In this document: positions 34,525 through 45,394 of the stretch, in pieces | Numbering within the stretch: the stretch's first letter is position 1 | How the letters are laid out: each line of letters begins with the position of its first letter | Assembly: GCA_032622095.1 (NCBI GenBank) | Contig: CP136069.1 | Span: forward strand, 160,939,043 to 161,003,042 | Direction: 5' to 3' | DNA length: 64,000 nt | Source: Siphonodentalium dalli | Lineage: Eukaryota > Mollusca > Scaphopoda > Gadilida > Siphonodentaliidae | The notes under the pieces: model-generated | What the model saw: the letters and a program-made list of their open reading frames with translations, nothing else | Told to the model about the DNA's origin: nothing | Databases searched by the model: none | Position numbers and translations under genes: made by a program

Positions 34525-35549
34525 CGCCACCAATCTTAAATTAACGCTAGGGGCGCCACCAATCTCGCTGGAGTCACCTAACTGCAAAATCCGTGACGTC
34601 AACATGGGATATCCCCGCTGCCAAAAAAAAAGCATGTTCTCAAACATTTTCGCGTCAGAAAGTGAACCTGAACATGAAATTGCGATGATATACGGACTGT
34701 GGACTATATCCTGTACCTGTAGCAGATACCGAAGATGCATTTGAGAGCTTGTTTTTAAATATTGACCCAGAATGCCGACGAAGATCTGAATTAAGCAACC
34801 GAATTTGAGGACTGTATGATGTTGATGTATCACTGTCAGTATCTATAACTCATTCACTGTCAGTATTACTGTGATTATCACTGTTCCCAGAGTTGCAGGG
34901 ATTGTCTGTCAAAATCAGGTGGAGAACTTAGGATGTGTGTGACAAATACTAACAACAGCAGTATGAATATGATTATATCAACAATAACAACAACAACAAC
35001 AACATCTCGAACACCGTAAGATAATCGTTCGATCTACTGCGTAGTGCGTACTAGCACTGTACATTGCGCCGACTTCTTCTGAAAACAACCATTGAGTGGA
35101 ACCGCTTCGAAGTCAGATGTTGATTCAGGCGATCGGTAATACTGAATGTCTGAAGGATTTATTAAATATGGATTCTATCTTCTAGACATTTCATACGAGC
35201 GTCGTGGAATAGGATTCTGAACATTGCTGGAGTATTGATGAAGTAAACCTGACACTGCGAAGAGCACTTCAGAACTCAGTCATAAGCCAACTAGAACAGA
35301 GGTCATGTCAACTTACAGGTTGCATTATACATGCACATAGTGTGACCACATAAATGATATATACAACTGCAGTGACTTCTTCATTATTTCAGTATTCGAT
35401 ACCATAACCATGGTCGTTCTATCCATACCATAATTTTTGGTTTTACATACCGGTACGGTACCGGATTGTTTGGTTACTTTTTTTATTTCGTACTTTGTAG
35501 AAAATCATTTATTTGTTTCCATATTGTGTGACATACATGTAGTAACATG

Positions 35550-35700
35550 GTACGAAATGACCAATTGATTTCCTACATGGTACGAAACGACCAAACAATA
35601 AGGTACGAAACTACCAAAAATATGGTACGAAACCAGACGAAACTACCAAAAATATCATATGGTACGAAATGACTTAAGACGATACAAAACGTCCTGTACC
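35550..35700 (+). repeat. Short irregular tandem of GGTACGAAA-T/C-GACCAA
   Basis: GGTACGAAATGACCA, GGTACGAAACGACCA, GGTACGAAACTACCA and GGTACGAAACCAG recur at 20-35-bp spacing, about six times. Distant variants appear near 39826-39905 and 36390-36490. The function is unknown. Confidence 0.6.
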
Positions 35701-35767
35701 CATTTATATCTCCTCAGCAAGGGGAACAACCAGACAGTGACCCTGTAGACTAGCAGCGCCAACATCG

Positions 35768-35887
35768 TTGATTTGATATTAGGCCCTATATCACCCTGAA
35801 GTAACCTCATATCACAACCAGCCTGACGTCGAAGGCTGATATGAGGCTACTGAGGGCTGAAATCGGGCCTATAATATCAAACCAACC
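35768..35887. repeat. Imperfect palindrome, ~50-bp arms
   Basis: TTGATTTGATATTAGGCCCT pairs with GGGCCTATAATATCAAACCAA at the far end, and AACCTCATATCA pairs with TGATATGAGGCT around the centre CAACCAGCCTGACGTCGAAGGC. Probable fold-back MITE. Confidence 0.6.
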
Positions 35888-36665
35888 AAGTAATACCCTA
35901 CATGTATCTATTAATTACGGTAGTTCGCCTCTTAGTAACAGTGTAATATAGACAACTCTTTCTAGTGAGTGACATCACAAAAAATTGGTATCTATGCCTA
36001 TTCTAACAGTGAAATAGAATTGCACCATGTCAAAGCCATAACGTGTATTACTCAGATCGTGATGTCATATAATCGTACATGTATTACTCTTAATTAGTGA
36101 TGTCGTAAAATGATATTACTCGATTTAGGGCAAATTGAAGTGATATTCACCTAATTACAAATGGAGTTTTATAACAAGCCATACCGTGCAAAAATGTCAT
36201 ATCTAATTAATAATTTTCGAAAACATTTTGGACCGATATACATGTACCCTGTAGCCATCTCTATGAAACTTCCTCCCAAGAGGGTGCTGTCGGAACATAC
36301 ATGTATCAAGGTGGACCCCCTCCCCAATGTGAGACTCGTATCCATGCCCATTGGGAATAAATGCTAATGTGCAATGGATGAATAGGTTGCTGGCATTTCA
36401 TACCATGGAAGTTTGACATAGATATGTTTCGCACCAGGGTTCTGGACATTTCATACCAGTTCCTGTATCATTTCGACAATTCGTACCTTTGAGTATACCG
36501 GTATTATTTAAAACAAAATGACATTAAAGGTACTCAGTCCGATTCGATGGTTCCCATATCATCATATTTCAACAACAACAACAACACCATTTTTTGAAAT
36601 GCCACTTCGTTTACCAGAATCGATTAATGCCCCAAAAATAATGCTAACCAGTCAAATATAGTATA

Positions 36666-39297
36666 CTAGCAGGGTTACCCGGCGTTGCCCAGGTTAATGC
36701 GATGTGAAACCATCTGTATGCTGTGGATATTTGTTGGGAATAGAGAACACTCTTGTTCAAAGTGTTATACGTCTTCTCATAAATTGTATATTCAAATAGC
36801 ATCACAAAACATGATTATTACAGTCATGGAATGTAAGTACTGGCCCACCTTGTCAATTGCCATTCTGTTTATCGCGATTAATCCGTTCCACCAATAATGA
36901 AGTATTTATTTATTTACAACTGCGTATACGTCAGACGTTATAATATGATACATGGATATCATAAAGACATTAGTTCGCATAAATAAAAATGACAATTGGG
37001 TTTTACATATTGAGATGTATCAATCAATCTGATGGGTTGGACTAAGATCTCGAGGATACCTGGCTATCATATCTCCATGCAGATACAGATGTTTTAAAGA
37101 AATTTCCAGGTGCTCCTCTGTTCATGGTGCTATATATTGGCTAAATATTCTCAGTTTCAACGAAATGTTGCTGCGCGTGCATATCAGCTACATTTGCCAG
37201 ACACATAGTGAGATTTTGAGTTGTTTATGTCAGTCGATGAGTCTGTTCTAAACCCCTTGTCAGATGTCAGTATTGGGAGGATCCTGAAAAGGCATGTGCT
37301 ACTAACTGCATTTTATTGTATATCAGAAGAAACTATATATCACTGCACACTGTGACCACTATTTTGAACAGGCCTTCCATATATCCTGACAAATTGGAAT
37401 TTTTTTGTAGAAACTGTATTGAATGGAACAGACTCAATTTTGTTATAATATATATGCAATCCTCTGACGGTTCGAGGTCTCTCAGTTTGCACGATTATAT
37501 GTATCTCTTCAATAGAATGATAAATATACGTTTAATGCTTCTTCTATGTATCTCTTTTTGCTAGCTCATTGTGTGAATGTCCTGATTGCCATCCCCATAT
37601 AAATATGACAATTAAGAAGATATAATTGTTCAAGTGACTTATAAGTGGGTTACCATTTGTCGGGATTGTGAAATGTGAACGCCCAAATCTCCTTAAAATG
37701 GTATGGAGATGGCCTGGGTGACTGTATATAACTTATATGTGGATATCGGCGAATAGCAATCTTATCTATGATAGTGCATATCCGCTCGCCATCCGTGACG
37801 CAAACGACACCAAATGTGATTTCATTCATGGTATATCATTAGATAAAAACATGTATGAATTTGTTGGAAATTAGTGCCAAATATATTTGTATCAGCTTTT
37901 GCCTCTTCGATTGTACCACGTGAAGTTATATATAGAACACACAGACAGACAGAAAGACAGACAGACAGCACAATTTGATTTCTTGTATCATTTGAGAAGA
38001 ACGTGTCTGAATTTGATGGTAATTGGTACTAAAAATATTTTGTATCCGTTTTTGGTGACCCTCCCGTCCCTAATTCGGACTCAAGCTGCACACACTAAGA
38101 CTCATTAGAGATTAGAGATGTATATATATGAAATTGGTAAAAATTGGCGAGTATACAAATTCGTATCAAATTGAACGTCCCCCATATCTCTCACCCATAG
38201 GGCACCAATATGTTGTGTCTAAACCACACGATAAGATTCCTCGTATCACGGAGAAGAATATGTATCAACCTGGTGGAAATCTGCACTAAACATATAGATA
38301 TAATGTCCCTCTCATCTCTATACACCACTGACTCTAATGGCCCCACTTGTGACATCCTTAAACCACACAATTACACTCCTGATATCATGGAGATGATTGT
38401 TTATAAGTTTGGTAATAATCGGCGACTAAACAATGTTTTTTTTAAATCAAATTTGGTGCCAATCCCTCCCTCCCCATCTCTCACATAAACAGCACCACTA
38501 TGGCGTCTTTAAATCAGATTACTCGTATCATGGATAAGAACGTGTATCAATTTGGTGGAAATTGGCGCCAAAAATATTGTGCATCAATTTTGGTGCCCCT
38601 GTCCCTTTCAATACACCCCTGACTCGAATGAGGCCACACTTGACAGATATAAGACACGCAATTAGACTCCTCATACCATGGGGATGCTTTTGTATAAGTG
38701 TGGTGGCAATCGGCGACTAAACCAATTATTATCAAATTTAGTGCCCACCCCTCACAATCTCTCATCCAAACGACAACAATTTGGCGTTGTTAAATCGCAA
38801 AATTAGATTCCTTGTATCATGAAGAAGAATATATATCAATTTGGTGGAAATCGGAGCTAAAATTAGTTTTTATCAATTTTGGTGCCCCTCTCCCCTTTCG
38901 TACATATCTGACTCGAACGACGCCACTTTTGACATATTTAAACCACACCGTTGGATTCTTCATATCATGGGGATGATTATATGTAAGTTTCGTGGCAATC
39001 GGCGACAGAAAACAATTCTGCCCCTCCCCCTTCCGGGCACCCCTGACGCGAACGGTGCGACCTTTGCCATATTTAAAACACACCATTAGATTCCTCATAT
39101 TATGGGGATGATTATATTTAAGTTTCGTGGCAATCGCCGACAAAAAAAAATTCTGCCCCTCCCCCTTTTCTGGCCCTGACAACAACGGCGTCACTTTAGA
39201 AAATTTTAACCCCGATCATTATCTTTCTTGTAAAAATGTACTCCTAGTAGACCCTTTTGGCATCATCTAGATGGTCCCCTGTGAATTTCTATAGAAC

Positions 39298-39332
<35 letters not shown>

Positions 39333-39352
39333 TTCGCAAATATAGATATAGA
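36666..39352 (-). mobile_element. 2.7-kb non-autonomous Helitron (CCTGGGC-hairpin family)
   Basis: On the minus strand the 5' end is TCTATATCTATATTTGCGAA followed by a TGTC microsatellite (39296-39334). The 3' end is CCTGGGCAACGCCGGGT (stem with one mismatch), AACCCTG and CTAG, with CTAG at 36666-36669 and T next. No RepHel frame is present. The body contains a 142-bp tandem array (37960-39195). Insertion into the TTAA MITE left no target duplication, as expected for Helitrons. The base 5' of the element is G, not the usual A. Confidence 0.8.
37960..39195 (-). repeat. ~142-bp tandem array with dimeric order, inside the Helitron
   Basis: Two alternating unit types are seen on the plus strand. 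One has CGTATCA..GAGAAGAA and GTATCAATTTGGTGGAAAT (about 37977, 38235, 38517, 38807). The other has CATATCATGGGGATGATT and GTTTCGTGGCAATCGGCGAC (about 38375, 38665, 38954, 39089). Dimer spacing is 282-290 bp. CCCCTCCCCCTT tracts separate units. No coding. Confidence 0.75.
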
Positions 39353-39655
39353 CAATTTGCCCAAAACCTGTTATTTATCAATATTTTGTTCAAATGAAAT
39401 TTTGCGGGTTTGTCAAATATCTGACACAGCAAAAGCCACTTGCTTTTAGAGTTATCCATCTTCATCCGTCCTCTTTCGACTTTTTATTGGGCCACTAAAA
39501 AATTATCGATGGTGAAAAATAATAGATTTCAAAAATCGATATCTGATCACTCTCAGCTTTGATGGGTGGGTTCCTCAACTCAACTCAAACATGTTTTACC
39601 CCGAAGCCAAGGAAATAGTAATATTCAAGCGTTAATTCGGATTATGCATCTTTAA

Positions 39656-40224
39656 CTTTGTCGCGACAATTTCAATTTGTTCATTTTGTTTCGAAAAAAA
39701 AAGAAGAAAGAAATATGTTAACATGTAAATGTCGGGTTGTCATCATCACGAACGTTAAATCATGATCATGTTCGCTTTCATTAAGTTAACACGATTAAAA
39801 TAATTTTTCACATACATGTACGAACGACCATTCATCATTTTTGGGAATCAACGAAACATACCAATATATGGTGTCAAATGACCAAAAACATGGTACAAAA
39901 CAATTAAATGTGTCATTCAAATCAAGGGTACAAACTGGCCATAGTAGGAAAAGTCGTTTGAGCCATCCAACAGACCTGTGTGAATCGCCGGGCGATCGGT
40001 CTTCCACAGTAAGGATGCATATATGGGAAGAGGGGAGTCAATCTAATTAACTGTTATCTATAACCAATACTTAAAAACAATAACAATTTATTCTGATTTA
40101 TTTTGAAACACACAGAATAATTATTTACTGAGAATATTCAATATAAACATGTACAAATTATCAAACAAATGAATTTCAATGTTCAAGAAATTTAGAGTCC
40201 CCTCTTACTATGGGAGGCCCTTTT
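39656..40224 (+). repeat. Dispersed repeat copy 2 and flank
   Basis: From about 39990 to 40215 the order GATCGGTCTTCCACAG, AATTATTTACTGAGAATATT, AATTTAGAGTCCCCTC matches 20500-20765. The 39656-39990 part is AT-rich with a few CATGGTACAAAA words similar to 35550-35700. Confidence 0.5.
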
Positions 40225-40415
40225 TCACATTTATTATTTATTTGCGCTCAAGCACAAATATTAAGCGCAAATATTTGCGCTTAAGCATAAATCATTTGGG
40301 CTTAAGCGATGTCATTTGCGCTTAAGCACAAATATGTGTCTATCAATTTGTTTGCGCTTAAGCGAAAATCATTTGCACTTAAGTGTAAATGTTTTACGCT
40401 TAAGCGCAAATACAT
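40225..40415. repeat. Cluster of TTTGCGCTTAAGCGCAAA dyads
   Basis: Eight or so degenerate copies of the dyad TTTGCGCTTAAGCGCAAAT lie within 190 bp, spaced about 20-30 bp. They include TTGCGCTCAAGCACAAATAT (40240), TTTGCGCTTAAGCATAAAT (about 40274) and TTACGCTTAAGCGCAAATAC (about 40392). Each unit is its own inverted repeat. Confidence 0.75.
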
Positions 40416-40499
40416 GTACCTAACACTCCTTTACTTTCATCTTATTGTGAATGATGGAGTCCATCTCATTGTATATTATTATGGGCCCATAGTAGTAGC

Positions 40500-40895
40500 C
40501 CATACAGACTCGAAAGTTGAAAAGTCAAAAGCATCTCTGTTGTCTGGTGTCCCAAAAATTGGTGCCTCATTCCCAGAGCTCTAGTATATTTTATTAAAGG
40601 GACATCTCCTGCACAAATATATACCATTTCCATGGTCATAGAAGGGGAATTATGGGTTACTGGGGGCTTGTTTCCCTCGTAGTGTACATGTACTTATTGA
40701 ATAGAAATAGGGGAAAAACATATTTTCATATTATCAGCATCCCTGTCCCTAAGAATTTGTGTCTCCATCCCAGAGATCTACTGGTATTACATTTTATAAA
40801 AGAGACATATCCTGTACAGATATATACCATTTCCATGGTCATAAAAGGTACCGGTATCTAGGGATCACTGGGGATTGCTTCCCTCATATGATGGG
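40500..40895 (+). repeat. ~207-bp direct tandem duplication
   Basis: GCATCTCTGT...GGTGTCCC, CATTCCCAGAGCTCTAGTAT and ATATACCATTTCCATGGTCA (about 40621) recur as GCATCCCTGTCCC, CATCCCAGAGATCTACTGG and ATATACCATTTCCATGGTCA (about 40822). The two units are diverged. No coding is supported. Confidence 0.6.
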
Positions 40896-40942
40896 CCTAT
40901 ATAGACTTGAGTGCAAGCCTGCAAATAGCGTGTCTGTCATTT

Positions 40943-41034
40943 GCAGAATGAGGTCCCCAGAGGGTGAATTTAGTGACGCTACACCGCATAGTGGGCTAGC
41001 ATCACTAAATTACCCTCTGGGAACCTCATTCTGC
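40943..41034. repeat. Hairpin palindrome GCAGAATGAGGTCCCCAGAG, copy 1
   Basis: GCAGAATGAGGTCCCCAGAG with GGTGAATTTAGTGA pairs with TCACTAAATTACCCTCTGGG and AACCTCATTCTGC. Arms are about 40 bp and the loop about 14 bases. A partial copy follows at 41238-41315. Confidence 0.7.
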
Positions 41035-41237
41035 TTAGGGCCCTTAACTGCTATGACAGTCCTAGGATCAGATTGAAGTTCCCCAGTTGAAGTTGGTGAT
41101 GTTCACCCATTTGGAGCCTCGATTATGGATTTTATATTCTGCAAATTAGGGGATATAGCAACTTCCCAGATGGGGAAACGTAACTAAAAACAATGTTAAT
41201 TTGATACCATAGTTACTTCCCAAAAGATGAGGCCTAA

Positions 41238-41315
41238 GCAGAATGAGGTCTCCAGAGGGTGAATTTAGTTATGCTAGCCCGCTATGCAGGGTAGCATCAC
41301 TAAATTCACTCTCCA
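41238..41315. repeat. Hairpin palindrome, partial copy 2
   Basis: GCAGAATGAGGTCTCCAGAG and GGTGAATTTAGTTATGCTAG are matched only by GCATCACTAAATTCACTCTC, so the outer part of the right arm is missing. Confidence 0.6.
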
Positions 41316-41566
41316 TATCTAATACCAATACGTATGTAAATATGTACATATGTCCGCATATGTGCAAAGTTTCATGCTTTAGTCAGACAAATTAATAATT
41401 GTCTTGAAATTTTTATTTAATCTACTCCACTGTGTTATAGTGGACCATAGTGAATATGTATCGTCGTTTTATTTGCACAGAGTGAACTACTGCAAATCGT
41501 CCCATGTTTATTTATATATTTCTGACGTCCCATGAATACAGTTTCTTCAAACATCGCCATCAGAGA

Positions 41567-42118
41567 CCCCTAGCGTTCTTTCGATCACGTTTTAATCATT
41601 GATTTCTAATTCCTAATCATTGGTTTGATCGGAAATAGTAGATTGCGCAATTAGATATTGAATTGAAAGAACGTCATTAATTTTTCATTGGTGATAATTT
41701 ATATCTTTTAAATATAAGAATGACAATAAGGTCTATTAGTTTTATAACGATAATCTTTGATCGTGGGAAATTGTCTATTGGTTTGAAATATCTTTATTGA
41801 TTAAGAAAATATGGCTATTGAAACGGAATGTACGTTTATTGAATATGCGCGAATCTTACTAATTGTGTGTTGTTAGATATTAGTTGAACAATGAATACTA
41901 TTAAATTAAAATAGAACATTAATTTTGCATCGGTCAACATTTGATTATGAATCTATATCTATTAAAACGGAACTGTCTCTTATTGAATCCAAGAACGATT
42001 ATTGGTTTGGAAATGGAGTATATTGGTATGAAAATAGAGACTATTGTTTTCACAAACCACTATTAACTTTTATTTCATGTAATTTCCGACCGAATGGCTG
42101 CCCATAGTATATGCTATG
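41567..42118 (-). repeat. Right arm of the 8.2-kb inverted-repeat segment
   Basis: It is the reverse complement of 33894-34524, for example CTAATCATTGGTTTGATCGG, ATTGTCTATTGGTTTGAAAT and GGAAATGGAGTATATTGGTA. About 80 bp (four units) present at the inner end of the left arm are absent here. The same 20-21-bp phasing of TATTG/CATTG is kept. Confidence 0.85.
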
Positions 42119-43617
42119 CTGTGTTATTCCACATTATAGGCCCGGAACTGTACAATGTATGGAAACATTAAATCAGTGTAACTCATGAGTTAGCAGGGAC
42201 GTGGCTGGAGGGTCCCTGTTAGGGGTGTTCACCTATAGTTTCTAAATGCACCCTTCCAGTAATTTCTATTTGCACCCCATGTTAGGTTCGAGTTTTCATC
42301 GAGTTCTTCCAACATTCGCAAATATAGATATAGCGAGTATTGCAGCATCATACAATTAATAGCTACGTGGGGTTCATGGTCGAGATTCCAACGTTTCAGC
42401 CCATCATAAAACACCTGCATTATAGCCCAACATCTCGATGTTATGCATGAAACGGTCATTAAATCGCAATGTCTCATGTACTCGATTTGTTCTTTGTTGT
42501 GTACGCATATATTACCTGCACCAACGAAGCGTCATTTTCCCCTCCCTTAATTTCCATATGATAGAAACACTCGTCAAGCATGCACGGATAAGCATAATAC
42601 CCTGGTATATCCTGGACATTGCGCAATTCGAAGTATCTCCATGTGAGATTAATTATTTAGCCCTTTCTTTATACTAAATGGAATAATGACATTCAATTAT
42701 AAAAACAAACTGGTGTAAGGGTGTATTATATTAATTATGAGGGGTTTTCAGGTAATATGAGCAGAAGAAAGATACAAATATACACTATGACATTTTCATA
42801 TAATGGGGAGGTTTAGATTGATAAACCTTCTAACGTGGCCCTTCCAACATAACTGGCTATTAACCCGAGAGCCTGCTGGGTTTTATTTGCACAATCGCGT
42901 ACGAAACGTTTGATGCCTCAAATGTGTTAGACCCCAGGAATGTTCAAATAAATCAGATTTTCTAGGTTCCGTATTCCTCCAGAGACCCCACCCCCCCCAT
43001 AATGACTATATTTGCACTTATGAGTACGAAGCTGATTTTTATAATATTATTAGTGATCCAGGAATCACTGATCAACAATACAAAATTTCTGAAACGCGAA
43101 TCACTTCTATTTGCGCAAAGCTATACTATAATTTATATATGCATCAGATGAGTGTCAAAAGCAACATAAATATTATCCAAATATATCCAATGAGTGTCCA
43201 ATCCCACTTACCGAGGGTCCCAAACCACCCAAAGAGCGTAAATCCACGCAACGAGTGTCTCAATCCAACATCTTAGTTAATATGCTATACCAAACAAAAA
43301 GTGGTGTCATAAATCAGCCAACTAGAGTCTCGATGATATTTTGGATGATTCGAGAGAAATGAAAACTATACTTAATAAAATTAAATAAATACACATAAAA
43401 CATGGTCTATTCCCAATATGTTGGTGCACAACTCCATGCCAAAACATCACACATTAATTAAAAACGTTTATGTGCTTATTGCTTGGTTGTTTTATTTGTT
43501 CAATCGTTCCTTGTTTACGTATTATATATATATTTTTGTTATTAAATAACATTTGATATTTTAATTTGATTTATTTCATTATTTATTCCTATGGGATCAA
43601 AATGATTGGAAACTAAA
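42119..43617. other. Intergenic stretch with a small Helitron-end fragment
   Basis: ACATTCGCAAATATAGATAT plus AG at 42313-42334 equals the 5' terminus of the 36666-39352 Helitron in the same orientation, but without its body. Open frames 42229-42677 on both strands are unrecognised. Otherwise featureless. Confidence 0.35.
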
Positions 43618-43772
43618 CATTGTAATCAGATGTAATCCAAAGTAATCAGTTACATTTTACTAAAGTAATGTAATCGTAATCAATTACATTTGAAATTACA
43701 TTATGTAATCAATAATCGTAATCATGTAAATCAAAAGTAATTGTAATCGTAATCAATTACATTGGCATGTAA
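43618..43772. repeat. GTAATC/GATTAC word cluster
   Basis: About a dozen copies of TGTAATC, GTAATCAATTACATT and their complements are packed into 155 bp. Dense short subterminal motifs of this kind are seen at the ends of some hAT-like elements, but no termini or target duplication could be fixed. The assignment stays open. Confidence 0.5.
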
Positions 43773-44520
43773 TCGCCCCTACCTTGGCTAGAATTGAACA
43801 CATATCCCACCTAAAACTTTCAACAACAGACCTTCATTTATCAAATAAAGTCACTTGGTGGTTTGCGCTCCAAAATAGGCGTAATAATAGTCGCTTTTTA
43901 AGTTTTCCCGATATAGAAATAGCTCGATGAACACATGAAATACCTTTCTATAAGCAGTATAACAATGTCACAGAAAGACATGTGATCCGTGTATTTGTGG
44001 AATGCTCGGCAGCTTCAATAGCCTTCGTGCCTGACATGCCCGGAGTTGTTTATTCATTAGTTGGTTGTTTCTTGGGAAGGTGTATATATACACGGTTGCG
44101 TGGACTAGTCGATTATTATGGAGAGATAATACATTATCGATCTTATAACTAGTCTGGATTGTCTCACAACCACACCGATACTTGTTTGTGATATGCCCTA
44201 AATATTATGTTCTAGATACTTTTATATGTATATGATTATAGTCTGTACGTGTGCGTGGATATGAAATACAAGCCATCGATTCAATTATTTATTGTGATAT
44301 AGGGGTAGCAGGAAGACAGCCCGATATAGTCCGGCCGCCAGGTCACGGATGCGTGTTTTGGCGTATAAAGTTTTTTTCTCTGCAGATTTTGTAAATTCAG
44401 GTATCCGACATCAAGATTTTATCGGCTGGCCATCTGTCAGCCTTGAGCAATTTTGTTTATAGCGTCCTAAAAAGTATACCCCCCCCAATTTTTTCACAGA
44501 CGTAAAACCAGTTACTTGGA
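43773..44520. other. Intergenic stretch, nothing recognised
   Basis: No coding frame, no element ends and no tandem pattern are seen. Confidence 0.35.
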
Positions 44521-45394
44521 ATTTATTGCAAACTCACATGACTAATCTAGTAAAATATATATATTTTCATGAAGCTAAGGTATAATGACACTATTTTGGC
44601 CCAAAATTGAAACTCACCATCCAAGATGGCCACCAAAATGGCCGCCGGAAGTTGAAAATAAATAATTTTTTCACAATTATCTTCTAGATCAGTTCATGTT
44701 GTCTAGAACTGGTTGAGTAATATGACTTTATTTTGTATTTTTTATATTAACTGATCATTGGAGCAATTATATATGCCATTATTGGGGTCCTATCCGCTTG
44801 TGATCCCTCAAAAATTCGATTTTACAGAAAGCGGTATAAAATTTCACAAAAAATCACAACTAGGATTCTAGTCATATTTCAACAAGACATGAACAGAAGG
44901 TTGCAATTATGTGAGGCATACCATTACCTATGAATATTCCAACTCACTGGAACAAAAATTCTTACTTTGGCTAAAAATGGCTGCCAAAATGGCCGCCGAA
45001 ATATGGAAAATGGTAAATATTGCCCTAGGGTGTCCCGCAATCGCTTACAAGTTGTGGTTGATGTACAAAATTGCCTATTCTGCCTTCTATACATTGCATA
45101 CTAACATGTCTGCTGCACCATGGTTAATTGTTACTGTTATCGCCACTGACATCACCAAAAATATTGGACTTTTCTCTCAAAAACTTGACATAAATATCGG
45201 CAAAAATTAACTTTTCAGGTTTGGATCATTTTTTCTAGTAATATGTAACTATCTTTCGATTGGAAGGTGTTTATTGTATTGGTCTATCTTAAATGTGTCA
45301 CACTACGGTGTTTATAGACCAAATTGCTCAAAATGGCTTCCAAAATGGCAATCAAATTGGTAAAAGTTATTTTTTAACATATATCATTATAACA
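44521..45394 (+). repeat. Diverged ~350-bp units with AAAATGGCCGCC
   Basis: CCACCAAAATGGCCGCCGGA (about 44631), GCTGCCAAAATGGCCGCCGA (about 44979) and GGCTTCCAAAATGGCAATCA (about 45334) are spaced roughly 350 bp. Each is preceded by a TTTGGC(C/T)(C/A)AAAAT-like phrase. Three decayed units of an interspersed repeat end at the Helitron insertion point. The 99-codon frame at 44911-45210 follows the repeat and is not called. Confidence 0.5.

Larger units (their letters stand above)
34567..36523. other. Interior of the 8.2-kb segment, left part
   Basis: The contents are an (AAC)n run at about 34980-35002, a GGTACGAAA-type repeat at 35550-35700 and a palindrome at 35768-35887. The opposing frames at 34501-34833 are not recognisable as protein. 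No coding call is made. Confidence 0.35.
36524..39655. mobile_element. TTAA MITE split by a Helitron
   Basis: The left piece 36524-36665 begins TTAAAGGTACTCAGTCCGAT. The right piece 39353-39655 ends TTATGCATCTTTAA. Joined, they give a 445-bp element colinear with 6732-7183 (shared phrases AATAATGCTAACCA, TAGAGTTATCCATCTTCATC, TTTGATGGGTGGGTTCCTC). The break falls between ...AGTATA and CAATTTG..., exactly where the Helitron sits, with no duplication. Confidence 0.8.
33894..42118. mobile_element. 8.2-kb segment bounded by inverted arms of 21-bp units
   Basis: The arms are 33894-34524 and 41567-42118, reverse complements of each other at roughly 90 percent or more by eye; the left arm has about four extra units. 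The outer ends read CATAGTATAGTATGGGC and (complement) CATAGCATATACTATGGGC. The inner ends both show GAACGCTAGGGG. Long inverted arms made of tandem repeats are the architecture of fold-back transposons such as FB and Galileo. The 7-kb interior encodes nothing recognisable and contains younger insertions (TTAA MITE, Helitron). Two independent solo copies in opposite orientation remain an alternative. Confidence 0.6.

Noticed and set aside
34501-34833. Opposing frames of 110 (minus) and 77 (plus) codons
   Set aside because: No domain motif, mutually exclusive strands, and they overlap the repeat arm.
41925-42107. 60-codon frame with heptad-like aromatic spacing
   Set aside because: It is the 20-21-bp repeat arm translated; the frame closes in other units and the period is not a multiple of three throughout.
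33894-42118. Polinton/Maverick or virus-like element with long TIRs
   Set aside because: No polymerase, integrase, packaging ATPase or capsid-like frame exists in the interior, and 8.2 kb is short for the class.
44911-45210. 99-codon plus-strand frame with MAAKMAAEIWKMV
   Set aside because: It follows the AAAATGGCCGCC repeat; the MAAK words are repeat-derived and the rest has no motif.
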